From JBDTVS01 sp040007095 (GTDB lineage Bacteria > Acidobacteriota > Vicinamibacteria > Vicinamibacterales > CAVVIG01): 36,596 nucleotides of DNA. A program made the position numbers and the translations under genes. Each line of letters begins with the position of its first letter. Position 1 is the stretch's first letter. The stretch covers positions 1-36,596 of the forward strand of contig JBDTVS010000169.1 in assembly GCA_040007095.1 (NCBI GenBank), given 5' to 3'. Below are positions 9,284 through 17,983 of the stretch, one piece after another. The notes beneath the pieces are model-generated. The model did not search any database. It was not told the origin of the DNA and was given only the letters and a program-made list of their open reading frames with translations.

Positions 9284-9483
9284 CAATCTTGAAAGGGTAG
9301 TGCTCGGCTCCAGACGCGTCAAGCGATGTTGCGCGACGTGTCAACGCGTCGCGGCCGACTGTGGAAAACCTGTTGATGTTCGGTGCAGTACCTGTGCAGT
9401 TCACGTCTCGATCTTTTTTTTTTCGCACGGGATATCGATTGCGGATGAGTCTTCGCGCTTGTCTTCGCTTGATCGAGGGAGTG

Positions 9484-9765
9484 ATGCGGGTGAGAATGCT
9501 CGGCGCTCAACCGACCACAAACTTTCGCCGACAACTGGTGACCCATCCTGTGCATCGCTTTGAAGAATCCATTGGGGGACGCCCCTATCTGATCGAAGTT
9601 ACCCGCGTTTCGCAGGATCGGTGGCGCGCCTACATCGTGCGTACTCCCGGCGTCCCGACCGCGCTGATGCCGTTCTACGGACCAACGCCGTCGGAGGCAG
9701 CCGGGCTGCTGACGGCGTGGCTCAACCGTGCGCATCGGTGCGCGGCGGCGGGCTCGACGGGATAG
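9484..9765 (+). CDS. Small hypothetical protein, resembles the product at 1785-1979
   Basis: About 93 aa from ATG 9484; GTG 9490 is also possible, with GAGGGA at 9476-9481 upstream, and a longer form from 9445 cannot be excluded. The conserved-looking core is GGRPYLIEVTRVSQDRWRAY, followed by a proline-rich turn and YGPTPSEAAGLLTAWLNRAH. The arrangement matches the small protein at 1785-1979 (strand with Trp, 'G-x-T-x-x-E-A' helix ending in AW). No signal peptide or known motif is visible. The gene ends 10 bp before the hydrolase gene at 9776 and may be co-transcribed with it. Confidence 0.5.
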   Translation: MRVRMLGAQPTTNFRRQLVTHPVHRFEESIGGRPYLIEVTRVSQDRWRAYIVRTPGVPTALMPFYGPTPSEAAGLLTAWLNRAHRCAAAGSTG

Positions 9766-9775
9766 GATCGGGGGG

Positions 9776-10885
9776 ATGTCGATCCCCGTCCCCCCGTCTC
9801 GAGCGCGCTCGCTCGAAGGTTCGCGCATCCAGAGCCACCGTGCGGCGCACCGAGCGCTGATCGCTTCCGTCCTCTTCTTCTTCGTTCCCATCATCCTGGC
9901 CACCGCTCCGGTCCAGGCGCCGCCGACACCGGACTTCGATCGCATGGGCCGGGCGCAGGCCGAGACCGATCGGGCCTGGCGCATGGCGAGCGAAGGGCAC
10001 ATGAGCATGGAGAAGATCACCTACCGCAGCCGTGTGGGCGATCTGGACGTTCCCGCCTTCGTGTTTCAGCCGCTCAAGGTGCGCGGCGCCAAGCGTCATC
10101 CGGCGCTGGTGTGGGTCCACGAGGACATCCGCGGGCATCTCTACGAGCACTACATCCCGTTCATCCGCGAAGCGACCGCGAAGGGCTACATTGTCATCGC
10201 GCCGGAATACCGCGGCGGGATCGGATACGGGCAGGCGTTTTACGATGCCATCGATTACGGCGGCGCCGAAGTCGACGATGTGATGACGGCGGTGGACGTA
10301 TTGAAGGCCAGGTATCGACAGGTCGATCCCGAAGCCATCGGCATCATCGGCTGGAGCCACGGCGGGCTGATCACGCTGCTGGGGATCTTCCGCAATCCCC
10401 TGGCTTTCAAGGCGGCGGTGGCGATGGTGCCGGTCACCAATCTGTTCCAGCGTCTGGCGTGGAAGGGCGTCGACCGTCAGCGGCAGCTGATGGATCCGCA
10501 GAATCGCTTTGGCGGCTCCCCGGCCGACAAGCGCGAGGTTTACAAGGACCGGTCGCCCGTGTACGGCGTCGATCGACTGCGCATTCCGCTGTTGGTGGGC
10601 GTCGCGACGAATGATGAGGATGTGAACATCGAAGAAAGCATGCAGCTGGTCGACGCGCTGCGGGCGCGCAAGCCGCTGCTGGCGGAAACGCAGGTCTACG
10701 AGAACCCGCCGGGCGGTCACCTGTTCGATCGCCGGGTCAACCGCTCGACGTGGCAACCGGAAAACACCGCCGAGCAGCGCGAGTCGTGGCGTCGAGTCTG
10801 GGACTTTTTCGATGCGAAGTTGGAGCTGGTGAGTGCCGCGAACGCGCCGATGTCCGGGCGCCGCGACATTGACCATGTGCGCTGA
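9776..10885 (+). CDS. Exported alpha/beta hydrolase (prolyl oligopeptidase/dienelactone hydrolase-like)
   Basis: This 369-aa serine hydrolase starts at ATG 9776, preceded by a G-rich run (GGGGGG). A hydrophobic segment at about residues 28-47 (ALIASVLFFFVPIILATA) looks like a signal peptide or anchor after a basic N-region, so it should act outside the cytoplasm. The nucleophile elbow is GWSHGG with Ser194. The acid is probably Asp280 in VATNDEDVN and the histidine His315 in PPGGHLFDRR. The oxyanion-side strand reads YIVIAPEYRGGIGYG, typical of S9-family peptidases and related carboxyl-ester hydrolases. No N-terminal beta-propeller is present, so the substrate may be a small ester or peptide (inference). 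It lies just before the tRNA-Ala gene. Confidence 0.75.
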   Translation: MSIPVPPSRARSLEGSRIQSHRAAHRALIASVLFFFVPIILATAPVQAPPTPDFDRMGRAQAETDRAWRMASEGHMSMEKITYRSRVGDLDVPAFVFQPLKVRGAKRHPALVWVHEDIRGHLYEHYIPFIREATAKGYIVIAPEYRGGIGYGQAFYDAIDYGGAEVDDVMTAVDVLKARYRQVDPEAIGIIGWSHGGLITLLGIFRNPLAFKAAVAMVPVTNLFQRLAWKGVDRQRQLMDPQNRFGGSPADKREVYKDRSPVYGVDRLRIPLLVGVATNDEDVNIEESMQLVDALRARKPLLAETQVYENPPGGHLFDRRVNRSTWQPENTAEQRESWRRVWDFFDAKLELVSAANAPMSGRRDIDHVR

Positions 10886-10930
10886 CAAGCTTAAGATTGA
10901 GGTTCGCCCAAAGCGGTCGCGGGCACGAGT

Positions 10931-11006
10931 GGGCCAGTAGCGCAGTTGGGAGCGCGCATGAATGGCATTCATGAGGTCACCGGTTCGATCCCGGTCTGGT
11001 CCACCA
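10931..11006 (+). tRNA. tRNA-Ala (anticodon GGC)
   Basis: This 76-nt tRNA folds completely. The acceptor GGGCCAG (10931-10937) pairs with CTGGTCC (10996-11002), with one G-U pair. The D arm is GCGC...GCGC. The anticodon stem CATGA/TCATG encloses the loop ATGGCAT, giving anticodon GGC, which reads GCC. The T arm ACCGG-TTCGATC-CCGGT and the encoded CCA (11004-11006) follow. Its 3' portion is the crossover target of the island that begins right after it. Confidence 0.95.
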
Positions 11007-11007
11007 T
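10959..11007 (+). repeat. attL: 49-bp direct repeat, tRNA-Ala 3' part
   Basis: The 49 bp from the anticodon stem through the CCA and one further T are repeated exactly at 35475-35523. Duplication of a tRNA 3' end beside an integrase gene is the standard footprint of tyrosine-integrase insertion. The complete tRNA is kept on this side. Confidence 0.92.
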
Positions 11008-11078
11008 ACTTAACTCTCATTAATTCAACAAGATACGGCGATGTATCGCGAGTGGCCTAGGGCGGCGATCGACGCCGC

Positions 11079-11096
11079 AGGGGGCAAGTAGGGGGC
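11079..11096 (+). promoter_or_regulatory. Putative integrase arm-type repeats, left end
   Basis: AGGGGGC occurs twice at 11-bp period (11079-11085 and 11090-11096), 71 bp inside attL. The right end carries the same motif at the same period and in the same orientation (35327-35348). The matching position and spacing suggest binding sites for the integrase arm-binding domain. Confidence 0.55.
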
Positions 11097-11186
11097 CGCT
11101 GGACGGCATTCGGGCTGAGCTTCAGGACAGGGACAGTTCGACGGATTTGCCGACACGCGTAGGGTGCACTCCGACTGCACCATCTT

Positions 11187-11948
11187 TGCAGCAGCATCCG
11201 CTCCACGGTGCGGATGACCGGCTCGACCAAGAACACCATCGTCAAGCTGCTGGTCGAAAATCAGCGCGGCCCGCTCAAATACAAGGTGACCACGTGCGCG
11301 GCGTCCGCTCCCAGCGCGTTCAATGCGAGGGCATTTGGTCGTTCATCTACGCGAACGCGAAGAACGTCCCGGAAGAAACGAAGGTCAAGTTCGGCGTCGG
11401 CGACTGCTGACGTGGACGGCACTCGCTGCCGACCCAAAGCTGATTCTTTCGTGGCGACTTGGCGCGCGAGCCGCGGTGACCGGGCACTTCGTGAACGACG
11501 TTGCAGCTCGCCCTGCGAACCGTGTGCAGCTGACGACGCACGGCCACAGACGGTATGACGGCGGTCGAAGACGCGTTCGGCGGCAACGTGGACTACGGGA
11601 TCCTCGTGAAGATCTACGACGCGAGCGGTGAGAACGAAACGCGCTACAGCCCGGCGGTGTGTCTCGGAGGCATCCCCACGCGACCCAGCCCCGAAGCACA
11701 TCAGCACCAACTACGTCGAACGCCGGAACCTACCGATGCGGATGTCATGTGCCGGTTCACCGCCTGACGAATGCTTTCTGAAAAAAGCTGGAGAACCACG
11801 GCCGGCGACGGTGGCCCTATACTTCATCTACTGCAACACCGCGCGGGTGCATCAGACGCTCCGGGTGACGCCAGCGATGGGAGCGGGCATCTCGGATCAC
11901 GTCTGGGGCATCGAGGAAATAATTGGCCTATTGGAGCCGCGCCTATGA
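11187..11948 (+). pseudogene. Degenerate IS1-like DDE transposase
   Basis: Several frames together match the IS1-family-type transposases common in environmental genomes. Pieces in order are SSIRSTVRMTGSTKNTIVKLL (frame from 11187), RIQ/VQCEGIWSFIYANAKNVP, LTWTALAADPKLILSWRLG, RVQLTTHGHRRY, TAVEDAFGGNVDYGILVKIY with RYSPAVCLGG, YVERRNLPMRMS and finally RVHQTLRVTPAMGAGISDH. At least three frameshifts and a missing N-terminus make it dead. Intact relatives read continuously from a helix-turn-helix to this C-terminus. No terminal inverted repeats were found. It lies between the island's left end and the first intact cargo genes. Confidence 0.72.
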
Positions 11949-12154
11949 CGTTGGAATGGATCGCATGGATCGCCTTGATCGTTGTGGTTGCGGCTATCGG
12001 CGACCTTCACCATCAGGCGAAACGATCTGCTGCATCGCTCGTAGAAATCTCAGTAACGCTCGACCAGATCCGAGATCATTTGAGCGGAATCGATAGCGAC
12101 ATCACCGCGATCAGAAAGACCGTCGACCCGAAAGCAGTGCCGTCTGATTGGTGA
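11945..12154 (+). CDS. Small membrane-anchored coiled-coil protein
   Basis: This 69-aa product starts at ATG 11945, overlapping the end of the transposase relic. It has one N-terminal membrane helix (WIAWIALIVVVAAIGDLHH), then a helical cytosolic or periplasmic tail with heptad-like spacing (LVEISVTLDQIRDHLSGI). No family is recognised. Single-helix proteins of this size are frequent companions of island cargo, but nothing ties it to a process. It is followed at 56 bp by another small gene on the same strand. Confidence 0.45.
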   Translation: MTLEWIAWIALIVVVAAIGDLHHQAKRSAASLVEISVTLDQIRDHLSGIDSDITAIRKTVDPKAVPSDW

Positions 12155-12210
12155 GCATTTCACACTGATCTACGACGTAATCGTAGGGTTACTCTGAAAG
12201 GACCAGTGGT

Positions 12211-12456
12211 ATGGCTCAGGACAAGTTCACGTTGCAACAAGTCGCCAATGACGACAAGGGCGAACGGTTCATGTTCACTTTTGTCGATGGCGACAAGAAA
12301 TCCATGCGCCCTGGGTACCTCGGCAAAGTATTCGGGCCGATGCATGAGGCCGAAATCAAAACATTATGTTCAGATGGCGGCATCGGATCGGCGGATGTCG
12401 ATGCCCTGTTTGACCGGGCTCGCGTTGCGTGCAGCACGGAGCCTGTTTCAAACTGA
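12211..12456 (+). CDS. Hypothetical 81-aa soluble protein
   Basis: The ATG at 12211 follows GAAAGGA, a good ribosome-binding site about 8 nt upstream. The protein is acidic and soluble (MAQDKFTLQQVANDDKGERF at its start; later a helix DADALFDRAR-like near SADVDALFDRARVA). There is no signal peptide, membrane helix or recognised motif. It lies 68 bp before the DUF4062-HEAT gene on the same strand and could be expressed with it. I cannot assign a function. Confidence 0.5.
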   Translation: MAQDKFTLQQVANDDKGERFMFTFVDGDKKSMRPGYLGKVFGPMHEAEIKTLCSDGGIGSADVDALFDRARVACSTEPVSN

Positions 12457-12524
12457 TGTCACAACTGTGAGGCACCTCGTTGCGGCAACGCGGCTTGCGA
12501 AGAACTGGAAATGCGATAGTCAAA

Positions 12525-14864
12525 ATGCGAAACGTCCTTACCGTGTTTATCGCATCGCCGTCGGATCTTAACCCTGAGCGCCGAGCGGCGTTTGAAGTCA
12601 CCGCTGAACTTAACGAAACACTCAAGAAGATCAATTGGTCGGTGGATCTCTGTGGATGGGAAGACACCGTTCCAGGATACGGGAGACCCCAGGCTCAGAT
12701 TAATCGAGACGTCGAACGCTGCGACCTCTTCTTGGGTATGTTATGGCGCAAGTGGGGCACAAGTCCGGATAAGCACTCGGTATTCTCGTCGGGCTTCGAA
12801 GAAGAGTTTTCCATCGCACGTAGTCGTCGCCAGAACGGGAACGAGCCGGAAATCTGGATGTTCTTCAAGGCAGTGGAAGCCGCCCAGCTCGCCGACCCTG
12901 GTGTGGAGCTCGGCCAAGTCATCGCGTTCCGAGACTCCCTCATATCGGGAAAAGAAATTCTCTTCAAAGAGTTTACTGACACCGACGCATGGGACAAGTT
13001 GCTTAGGAAGTACCTGCTCGAGCATGTCCTCGACATCAGCAATACGCTGCAGAGTGTACCCGCAGGCCCCAGTGATCGCACCGCGAGTACCTCCGTGGCA
13101 ATGGCCCCGGCATCAGTAGTGGCACCGCATCTCGCCGCCGCCAAAGCGCAACTGGCGGCCTTCGTTGACTCCTTGCAGCCATCGATCCAAACCGGCGACT
13201 TAGATCTTGTGATGGCCGGATTCAAAGACCCCGATGAAGCGCGGTTCACCGCAGTGCGGGGCTTTCTATTGACGGCTACACTCGTCGCCGAGTCTCGCAC
13301 TTCTTCGAGCGCGTTCCCAACGCACGAACTGAATACGCTATATCGATATCGCGAGCGGCTACACTCGGCCAGAAGCGAGCTGTACTTGCTGTTCAGGACC
13401 GTTCTAGGCGACGAGCTGGACATTTGTCCGGGATGGTATTGGTTTAAGGACTTTGAAGACGCAGAAATCATTTTCTGGTTGCTGCATGTCGCCGCGCAGG
13501 ACGAGTCCGACAGCGCACGAATCGCGAGCTACAGTATTTTGCGGACAAACAGCATTCATCCTCCAGGGTCGTTGCGCGAGTCATTTCTTGCCGATATTAT
13601 CCGAGCGTCTCCAGGCATTGAGAACGCCGCTTGGGAGTACCTGGTTGACATTGCCAAGACATCCGACCTCGACTTTCTAGAGGGAGCCTCAGCAGGTACA
13701 TGGCTCGAACGGCGAACGGGCTGGCTCCGCGGATGGGTCGTCGCTGATCGGTCGCCAGCAGTATTTCTCTCCAGCAATCCTGATCCGCAACTCCTGACGG
13801 AATCTGTGCAAAGGACAATCGACGTACACATTCCGTTGCTCTCTGTGGAAAATCTGCGCATATTGGTCGCAATGCCTTCGACGCAGCTTCAGCGCGCTGC
13901 CTCAAAAGAACTCCGTGCCAGAGGGACGGTAGTAAGCGAAAGCCAACACACCAAGTCGGGCACGTTAGCGTCGTTCCTGGAAACTCGCGGGCCAGCCGCA
14001 CCATCACAAACCACCGACACGCCGTTTGAGTCCGACGAGGAAAGGCGCTCTAGGCTAAAGCATGAACCCCAAGAGGTGCTTGAGGAAGCGATTGATTGGT
14101 ACTCACTCGATGGTCCAATTGCGTATCGACTTCTGGCAGAACGTGATCCAATCGATCGCGAGGCTATCAGAAAAGACTTACTATCGCAGTTTGCTCGATT
14201 CAAAGAATCTTCCTTGGAGCGGTTGCGGAAATCCTATGGCGCGCCGATACCCGAGGCCGTCGTCGGCACACTTGACAAACTGAACGACTTCGTCCTGTTG
14301 AAGTTCAATACCTCAGCGATGGAAGCCCTAGAGCCCGACGCCACCGCTGACGATGTGGCAATCGCACGTCAATTCATCAAGCGCAACTTGGTCAAAGAGG
14401 TCGCGCTACGGATCGTCGCGGACCACGGCAACGAATCGGACCTGAGCTCGTTGCTCGAGATCGCGCGAGCCGCGGTAGGCGATGAACGCAGCCTCGCTAT
14501 CCGCGGCATACGCCGCATCGCCAATAGCACTTTAACAGCCGCACACTTGTTAATCTCTGACGATAGTCGCGAATTACAACGCCTCGGGTCCACAATGTTA
14601 AAAGATCTCACAACTGAGACTGCGGTGCCGTATTTACGAACGCTCCTAATGCACCACAACGCTGACATCAGGGTGGTGGCCGTGGCGGAACTGCATTCGC
14701 GAGTCGAAAAGACGTCGCTCGTCGACTTCATTAGAGAGTATGTCACGCAGCCGACGTACTACTACAACGTGGTTGTCTGGCTGGATCGACTAGTTTATGC
14801 TCCCCCGATTGCCGACACTTTCTACCAGAACAAGTTGCGTGGGAGATTTCCATCTCTCATATGA
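12525..14864 (+). CDS. DUF4062 (TIR-like) protein with C-terminal HEAT-like repeats
   Basis: About 779 aa from ATG 12525. The first ~165 residues match DUF4062: an N-terminal strand plus loop VLTVFIASPSDLNPERR, a QINRDVERCDLFLGMLWRKW segment and the helix GFEEEFSIARSR. DUF4062 has a TIR/nucleotide-binding-like fold and is commonly fused to signalling or repeat modules in defence-type proteins. The rest is helical; from about residue 600 it shows HEAT-like repeats (VALRIVADHGNESDLSSLL, ITR-like RGIRRIANSTLTAAHLL, DIRVVAVAELHSRVEKTSLV). A single-protein sensor/effector is plausible: repeats sense, DUF4062 signals (inference). Codon and base composition are visibly less GC-biased than the addAB side, consistent with transfer. 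No ribosome-binding site is clear. Confidence 0.7.
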   Translation: MRNVLTVFIASPSDLNPERRAAFEVTAELNETLKKINWSVDLCGWEDTVPGYGRPQAQINRDVERCDLFLGMLWRKWGTSPDKHSVFSSGFEEEFSIARSRRQNGNEPEIWMFFKAVEAAQLADPGVELGQVIAFRDSLISGKEILFKEFTDTDAWDKLLRKYLLEHVLDISNTLQSVPAGPSDRTASTSVAMAPASVVAPHLAAAKAQLAAFVDSLQPSIQTGDLDLVMAGFKDPDEARFTAVRGFLLTATLVAESRTSSSAFPTHELNTLYRYRERLHSARSELYLLFRTVLGDELDICPGWYWFKDFEDAEIIFWLLHVAAQDESDSARIASYSILRTNSIHPPGSLRESFLADIIRASPGIENAAWEYLVDIAKTSDLDFLEGASAGTWLERRTGWLRGWVVADRSPAVFLSSNPDPQLLTESVQRTIDVHIPLLSVENLRILVAMPSTQLQRAASKELRARGTVVSESQHTKSGTLASFLETRGPAAPSQTTDTPFESDEERRSRLKHEPQEVLEEAIDWYSLDGPIAYRLLAERDPIDREAIRKDLLSQFARFKESSLERLRKSYGAPIPEAVVGTLDKLNDFVLLKFNTSAMEALEPDATADDVAIARQFIKRNLVKEVALRIVADHGNESDLSSLLEIARAAVGDERSLAIRGIRRIANSTLTAAHLLISDDSRELQRLGSTMLKDLTTETAVPYLRTLLMHHNADIRVVAVAELHSRVEKTSLVDFIREYVTQPTYYYNVVVWLDRLVYAPPIADTFYQNKLRGRFPSLI

Positions 14865-15203
14865 AATCGTCGCTTGGTATATATCGACGTATGCTCAATC
14901 AGCCGCCGCATTGGGCCGAACCCGCAAATCTTTGCAACTACATTGCAGCCCGACACGCACAGCACCTCGCATCTGGTGTGACGACCGCGCAGTGGCTATC
15001 GAGTCTTCACTCGGAGGCTCAGCACTTCAATCGGCGTTGACACCTTGTCCGTGTCCGCTGGTCTTGTTATGCGCCGTTGGGAGTCCGGACCTCGGTGGAC
15101 ATCCGAACCCGGCCACTGATGGATACCTGAAAACCATCAGCCACCACACGGCGCAGCAGCCGAGACGTTTACTTCGGCGCGGAAACGCGGTTCCGTCGCC
15201 GTG
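14865..15203. other. Intergenic stretch without a gene
   Basis: No supported gene, RNA or clear terminator is seen in these 339 bases between the DUF4062-HEAT gene and the IS21 relic. Confidence 0.4.
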
Positions 15204-15400
15204 ATGAGCCATGTCTTGCGCGACAACAAACCGCAGCACATTCTGGCGGTGGAGCGACTCGGTTGGTCGCTGCTGCGCATTCAAGTCGCCACCGCCGTTC
15301 ATCGCGACACCGCGAGCGTGTATCTGCAGGCGGCGGGGTCCCGGTAAATGCGAGCGGGGCGGCCGGCCGAGTGGCACATCTTGTTGCCCTCCTCATCATT
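15204..15400 (+). pseudogene. IS21-family istA fragment (N-terminal HTH)
   Basis: From ATG 15204 the frame reads KPQHILAVERLGWSLLRIQ then HRDTASVYLQAAG, the N-terminal helix-turn-helix of IS21 IstA transposases, and stops at 15347. Shifting one frame continues the family match as AGVPVNASGAAGRVA (about 15337-15380). Only this first ~60 residues of the usual ~500 are present and no istB follows, so it is a short dead remnant. Confidence 0.6.
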
Positions 15401-15587
15401 CTCCTGCACATTCGATTCCTCCGGTGTCTTGTCGAGGTCGCCCGCGTTCGAGAGCGTGCACGTCGACTGTGCTGAAGCCCGCCTCTCTTCTGCCGATTAT
15501 TTAACGAATACGTCGAACTCGAGCGAATTCGTATGTTAACGCTCAGAAACGTAATCGGGTCGCATCCGTTTAAGTGGGCAGCGCCAG

Positions 15588-15875
15588 CTAAATAAATCCG
15601 TTAAATCGCTGATATCCAATGGCTTCGCCGCCATGCCGTTTTCGCCGTCGGATTGGCACGAACTGTTCAGTTCGGACGGTATGGATTATTTGTTCGACTT
15701 CCTGTTGCGATTGGTTCCGTTCTTGATCAAATTGCTTCGCGGCGAACGCATCCGCGAACGTCGACGCCGTCAAGCTCCCGTCGAAATCCAGGGTGGGAAA
15801 AGGATGGCTTACCTCCCGATCGGCCTCTGGATTCCAGACCGTCGCCCCGCCTGATAAGAACGCAGTCCCAAGCAT
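15588..15875 (-). CDS. Uncertain 95-aa reading frame; competing + strand frame at 15633-15854
   Basis: Two unrecognised frames overlap here. The minus-strand frame gives a 95-aa soluble protein (MLGTAFLSGGATVWNPEADR at its start). The plus-strand frame (15633-15854) gives 73 aa with a hydrophobic helix (DYLFDFLLRLVPFLIKLL) followed by a very basic RERRRRQ stretch. Neither has a convincing ribosome-binding site or a known motif, and both could be spurious. The surrounding 15400-16050 holds nothing else that I can identify. Confidence 0.2.
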   Translation of the reverse strand: MLGTAFLSGGATVWNPEADREVSHPFPTLDFDGSLTASTFADAFAAKQFDQERNQSQQEVEQIIHTVRTEQFVPIRRRKRHGGEAIGYQRFNGFI

Positions 15876-16052
15876 TCAATGGTAGAGCGTCGGCTACCCC
15901 GACAAGACACTTGACGGCGACGCTGCGCGGGCCAGGGGAGCGAAGCCGACGATTATGACCAACGCTTTCGCAAAGAATCGTCTCCGGCTACGACGTTCAG
16001 ACGACGCGAAGCGGGACCCCCTCATGTAGAGCCACCGCAACGCGGAATCTGA

Positions 16053-16066
16053 TGCAATTGATTGCA
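16053..16066. repeat. Island palindrome, copy A
   Basis: TGCAATTGATTGCA, a 14-bp perfect palindrome apart from the central TG/AT, lies 44 bp downstream of the small tyrosine-recombinase stop codon. It is one of six related sites in the island. Confidence 0.6.
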
Positions 16067-16109
16067 CAGCGAGCAATCCAAATAAAAGAGTTGTCGGGTG
16101 AGATCGGGC

Positions 16110-16715
16110 TCAAAAAATCCGCATGAGGGCAGCAGCGGTCGCTTCTGAAGCTTGTTTGTCAGTTGTCGATACGTACCGGAGCGTGCTATTGATACTCTTG
16201 TGACCCAAGCGTTGTTTGACCAACGCCAGATTTACGTTAGTTGCCACCAGATGCGTCGCAATCGAGTGCTTAAGCACGTGGGGGTGTTGTTTTTCCGACG
16301 ACAGACCGGCAGCGGCGGCAACCGACCTGAAGAGCCGGAAGAATTGGGTGCGGTGTAGTCTCCCGCCCTTTTGGGACGTGAACAGGAAATCGGAGCCATC
16401 GTTACGACGGACGCGCGTCCACTCGCGAAGTGCTCTCTGCTCGTCGAGGAGAGGTTCCCCGCGGTGTCCCGTGACCTCCTGCGTGGTCCGTAGCGAGCCC
16501 TTGAGCCGTTCGACCGTTATACAGTCATTCTTCAAGTCGACGTCGGCCAACCTGAGGTTGCACACCTCCGAGGCTCGAAGAGCGTGTTTGTAGGCGAGCA
16601 AGATCATCGCCCATGAGCGCGCATTCTGTGCCTTCGCCGCTTTGAGCACTGACAGCACCTCATGCGGTTCGAGGTGAACCATCGATCGGTTTCCAAACGC
16701 GGGAGCTGACGACAT
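16110..16715 (-). CDS. Small XerD/FimB-like tyrosine recombinase
   Basis: The protein is 201 aa and consists only of the catalytic domain of a tyrosine site-specific recombinase. The active-site set is visible: Arg47 in KHALRASE, His146-x-x-Lys149 in PHVLKHSIATHL (Lys where most members have Arg), His172 in RLGHKSI and the nucleophile Tyr181 in STLRYVST. The core-binding N-terminal domain is nearly absent, as in FimB/FimE-type enzymes. The ATG at 16715 follows GGGGGA by about 7 nt. It lies 122 bp downstream of the SWIM-protein gene in the same direction, so the two may form an operon. A palindrome (16053-16066) lies just beyond its stop. Confidence 0.82.
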   Translation of the reverse strand: MSSAPAFGNRSMVHLEPHEVLSVLKAAKAQNARSWAMILLAYKHALRASEVCNLRLADVDLKNDCITVERLKGSLRTTQEVTGHRGEPLLDEQRALREWTRVRRNDGSDFLFTSQKGGRLHRTQFFRLFRSVAAAAGLSSEKQHPHVLKHSIATHLVATNVNLALVKQRLGHKSINSTLRYVSTTDKQASEATAAALMRIF

Positions 16716-16837
16716 TCGAGATTCCCCCTAAATGCAACATTACGTCCATGCGCCGCCAGGAATAACGGCCGTAAAGTGTTGTGAATGACCCTCGGCGATC
16801 CACAAAACGCAACAGAATGAGTAGTTTGTTGCATTGA

Positions 16838-17983
16838 TCAGACTCTTGCCTCCGCAGATCCCGGTCCATCGATGATCAACCCGTCATAGCAGCGGAACTC
16901 GGGAAGCCATTCGTCAGACGGATCCACGCGACCGTAGTGCTGGAACGCCTTACACACCGCCCACATCTCCGGCAGGCATCCCATAAACCGAGGATCGTCA
17001 CCCGCAGAGTGCACTCCATCGAGGCACCAGCGGGGAATCGGCCGCGGATTCTTCCAGCGTTCTTCTGCCTGATCTATGAGATCACCGCATTCGGCGGCAG
17101 TCACCGGGAAGATCGTCGCCGCCACCGGACTCGTCCCTCCAGCCATCATCCACGCTGCTTGACACAGAAAGTTGTTGTCGCCGCTCAACGCTGACTTGGC
17201 CGACAAATGCAGTTCACATAGTCGCACCGCCAAATCGTGGCCCATCTGTTCGGCGATTCCCAACAAAAACTGGGCCTGTCTGGTTGCCCCGAACGTTTCC
17301 CGAACTTGCGCGAATGCCATGACTCCGCCGAGCGCCATCGCCGGTTCTCGGTTCTCGATCGCCATTCGGATTTCTCGTGATAGCGTTGTGACACGGTGAT
17401 CCCAACTGCGATACAACCACCGGCGCTGGCCGACCATTGACTGATAAATGTAGTCAGGTCCACCACTGTCGGGATGCCACCAATTCGGCACCTTGCAAAT
17501 CCTAATTGCCTCGGCGACCAGGGCGGCGAGGTCCGCCCGCGGTTTGTTGATTGTCGCAAAGCGTTCACCCACTCGTTCCATGACGGCGACGGAATGACCG
17601 TCCTCCGCGGATCCGATCAGCAGTCGTCGCGCTGTTCGAAAGCGATACCGTGTCTCTCGAAAGCGGTCGAGATAGCACAACCAATAAACTGCCTCATCGA
17701 GTTTGCGAATCCGCAGTGACTTAACCAATCCGCTTAACGCCTGTGAGAACGTGGGATATGTCGATGGTGTGAACGACTTCCGAGGGCGCAATCCAAGAGC
17801 GGCGAGATGATCGCAACGACCAGTAAGGCCAAAAGCAGGGCAACTACAGTTGTTGGCGACGACCGAAATCGCGTGCCACCGTTCTCCATCCGCGGCAAAC
17901 GGTTTTAGATGAATGATGTCGCCGCTTCTTCCCGACGTCGAATTACCACCGACATCACTGTGAAACAGACTGAGTTGAGACAC
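16838..17983 (-). CDS. SWIM zinc-finger protein with a helical (MgsA/AAA-lid-like) domain
   Basis: About 381 aa. A SWIM-type finger lies at residues 46-59 (CSCPAFGLTGRCDH, pattern CxC-x8-CxH), a motif used for nucleic-acid or protein binding. After it, around residues 85-145, SLRIRKLDEAVYWLCYL and ARRLLIGSAED resemble the C-terminal helical domain of MgsA/RarA-family clamp-loader ATPases ('S.RGSD.DAALYWLARML ... ARRLV..ASED'), but no Walker motif is present, so the ATPase itself is missing. This likeness is from memory of the family and only moderately certain. The remaining C-terminal ~230 residues are unfamiliar. The GTG start at 17983 has AAAGG 4 nt upstream. It precedes the small recombinase gene. 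Confidence 0.6.
   Translation of the reverse strand: MSQLSLFHSDVGGNSTSGRSGDIIHLKPFAADGERWHAISVVANNCSCPAFGLTGRCDHLAALGLRPRKSFTPSTYPTFSQALSGLVKSLRIRKLDEAVYWLCYLDRFRETRYRFRTARRLLIGSAEDGHSVAVMERVGERFATINKPRADLAALVAEAIRICKVPNWWHPDSGGPDYIYQSMVGQRRWLYRSWDHRVTTLSREIRMAIENREPAMALGGVMAFAQVRETFGATRQAQFLLGIAEQMGHDLAVRLCELHLSAKSALSGDNNFLCQAAWMMAGGTSPVAATIFPVTAAECGDLIDQAEERWKNPRPIPRWCLDGVHSAGDDPRFMGCLPEMWAVCKAFQHYGRVDPSDEWLPEFRCYDGLIIDGPGSAEARV

Noticed and set aside
9360..9370. DnaA-box-like TGTGGAAAA
   Set aside because: A single imperfect box without companions, AT-rich unwinding region or dnaA/dnaN nearby.
9722..11020. Long minus-strand frame covering the hydrolase and tRNA genes
   Set aside because: The opposite strand carries an intact catalytic triad, and this frame runs through the tRNA.
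16267..16289. Inactivation of the small recombinase by Arg-to-Lys in the HxxR motif
   Set aside because: Lys occurs at this position in other small FimB-like recombinases as far as I recall, and the rest of the active site is intact, so I do not call it dead.
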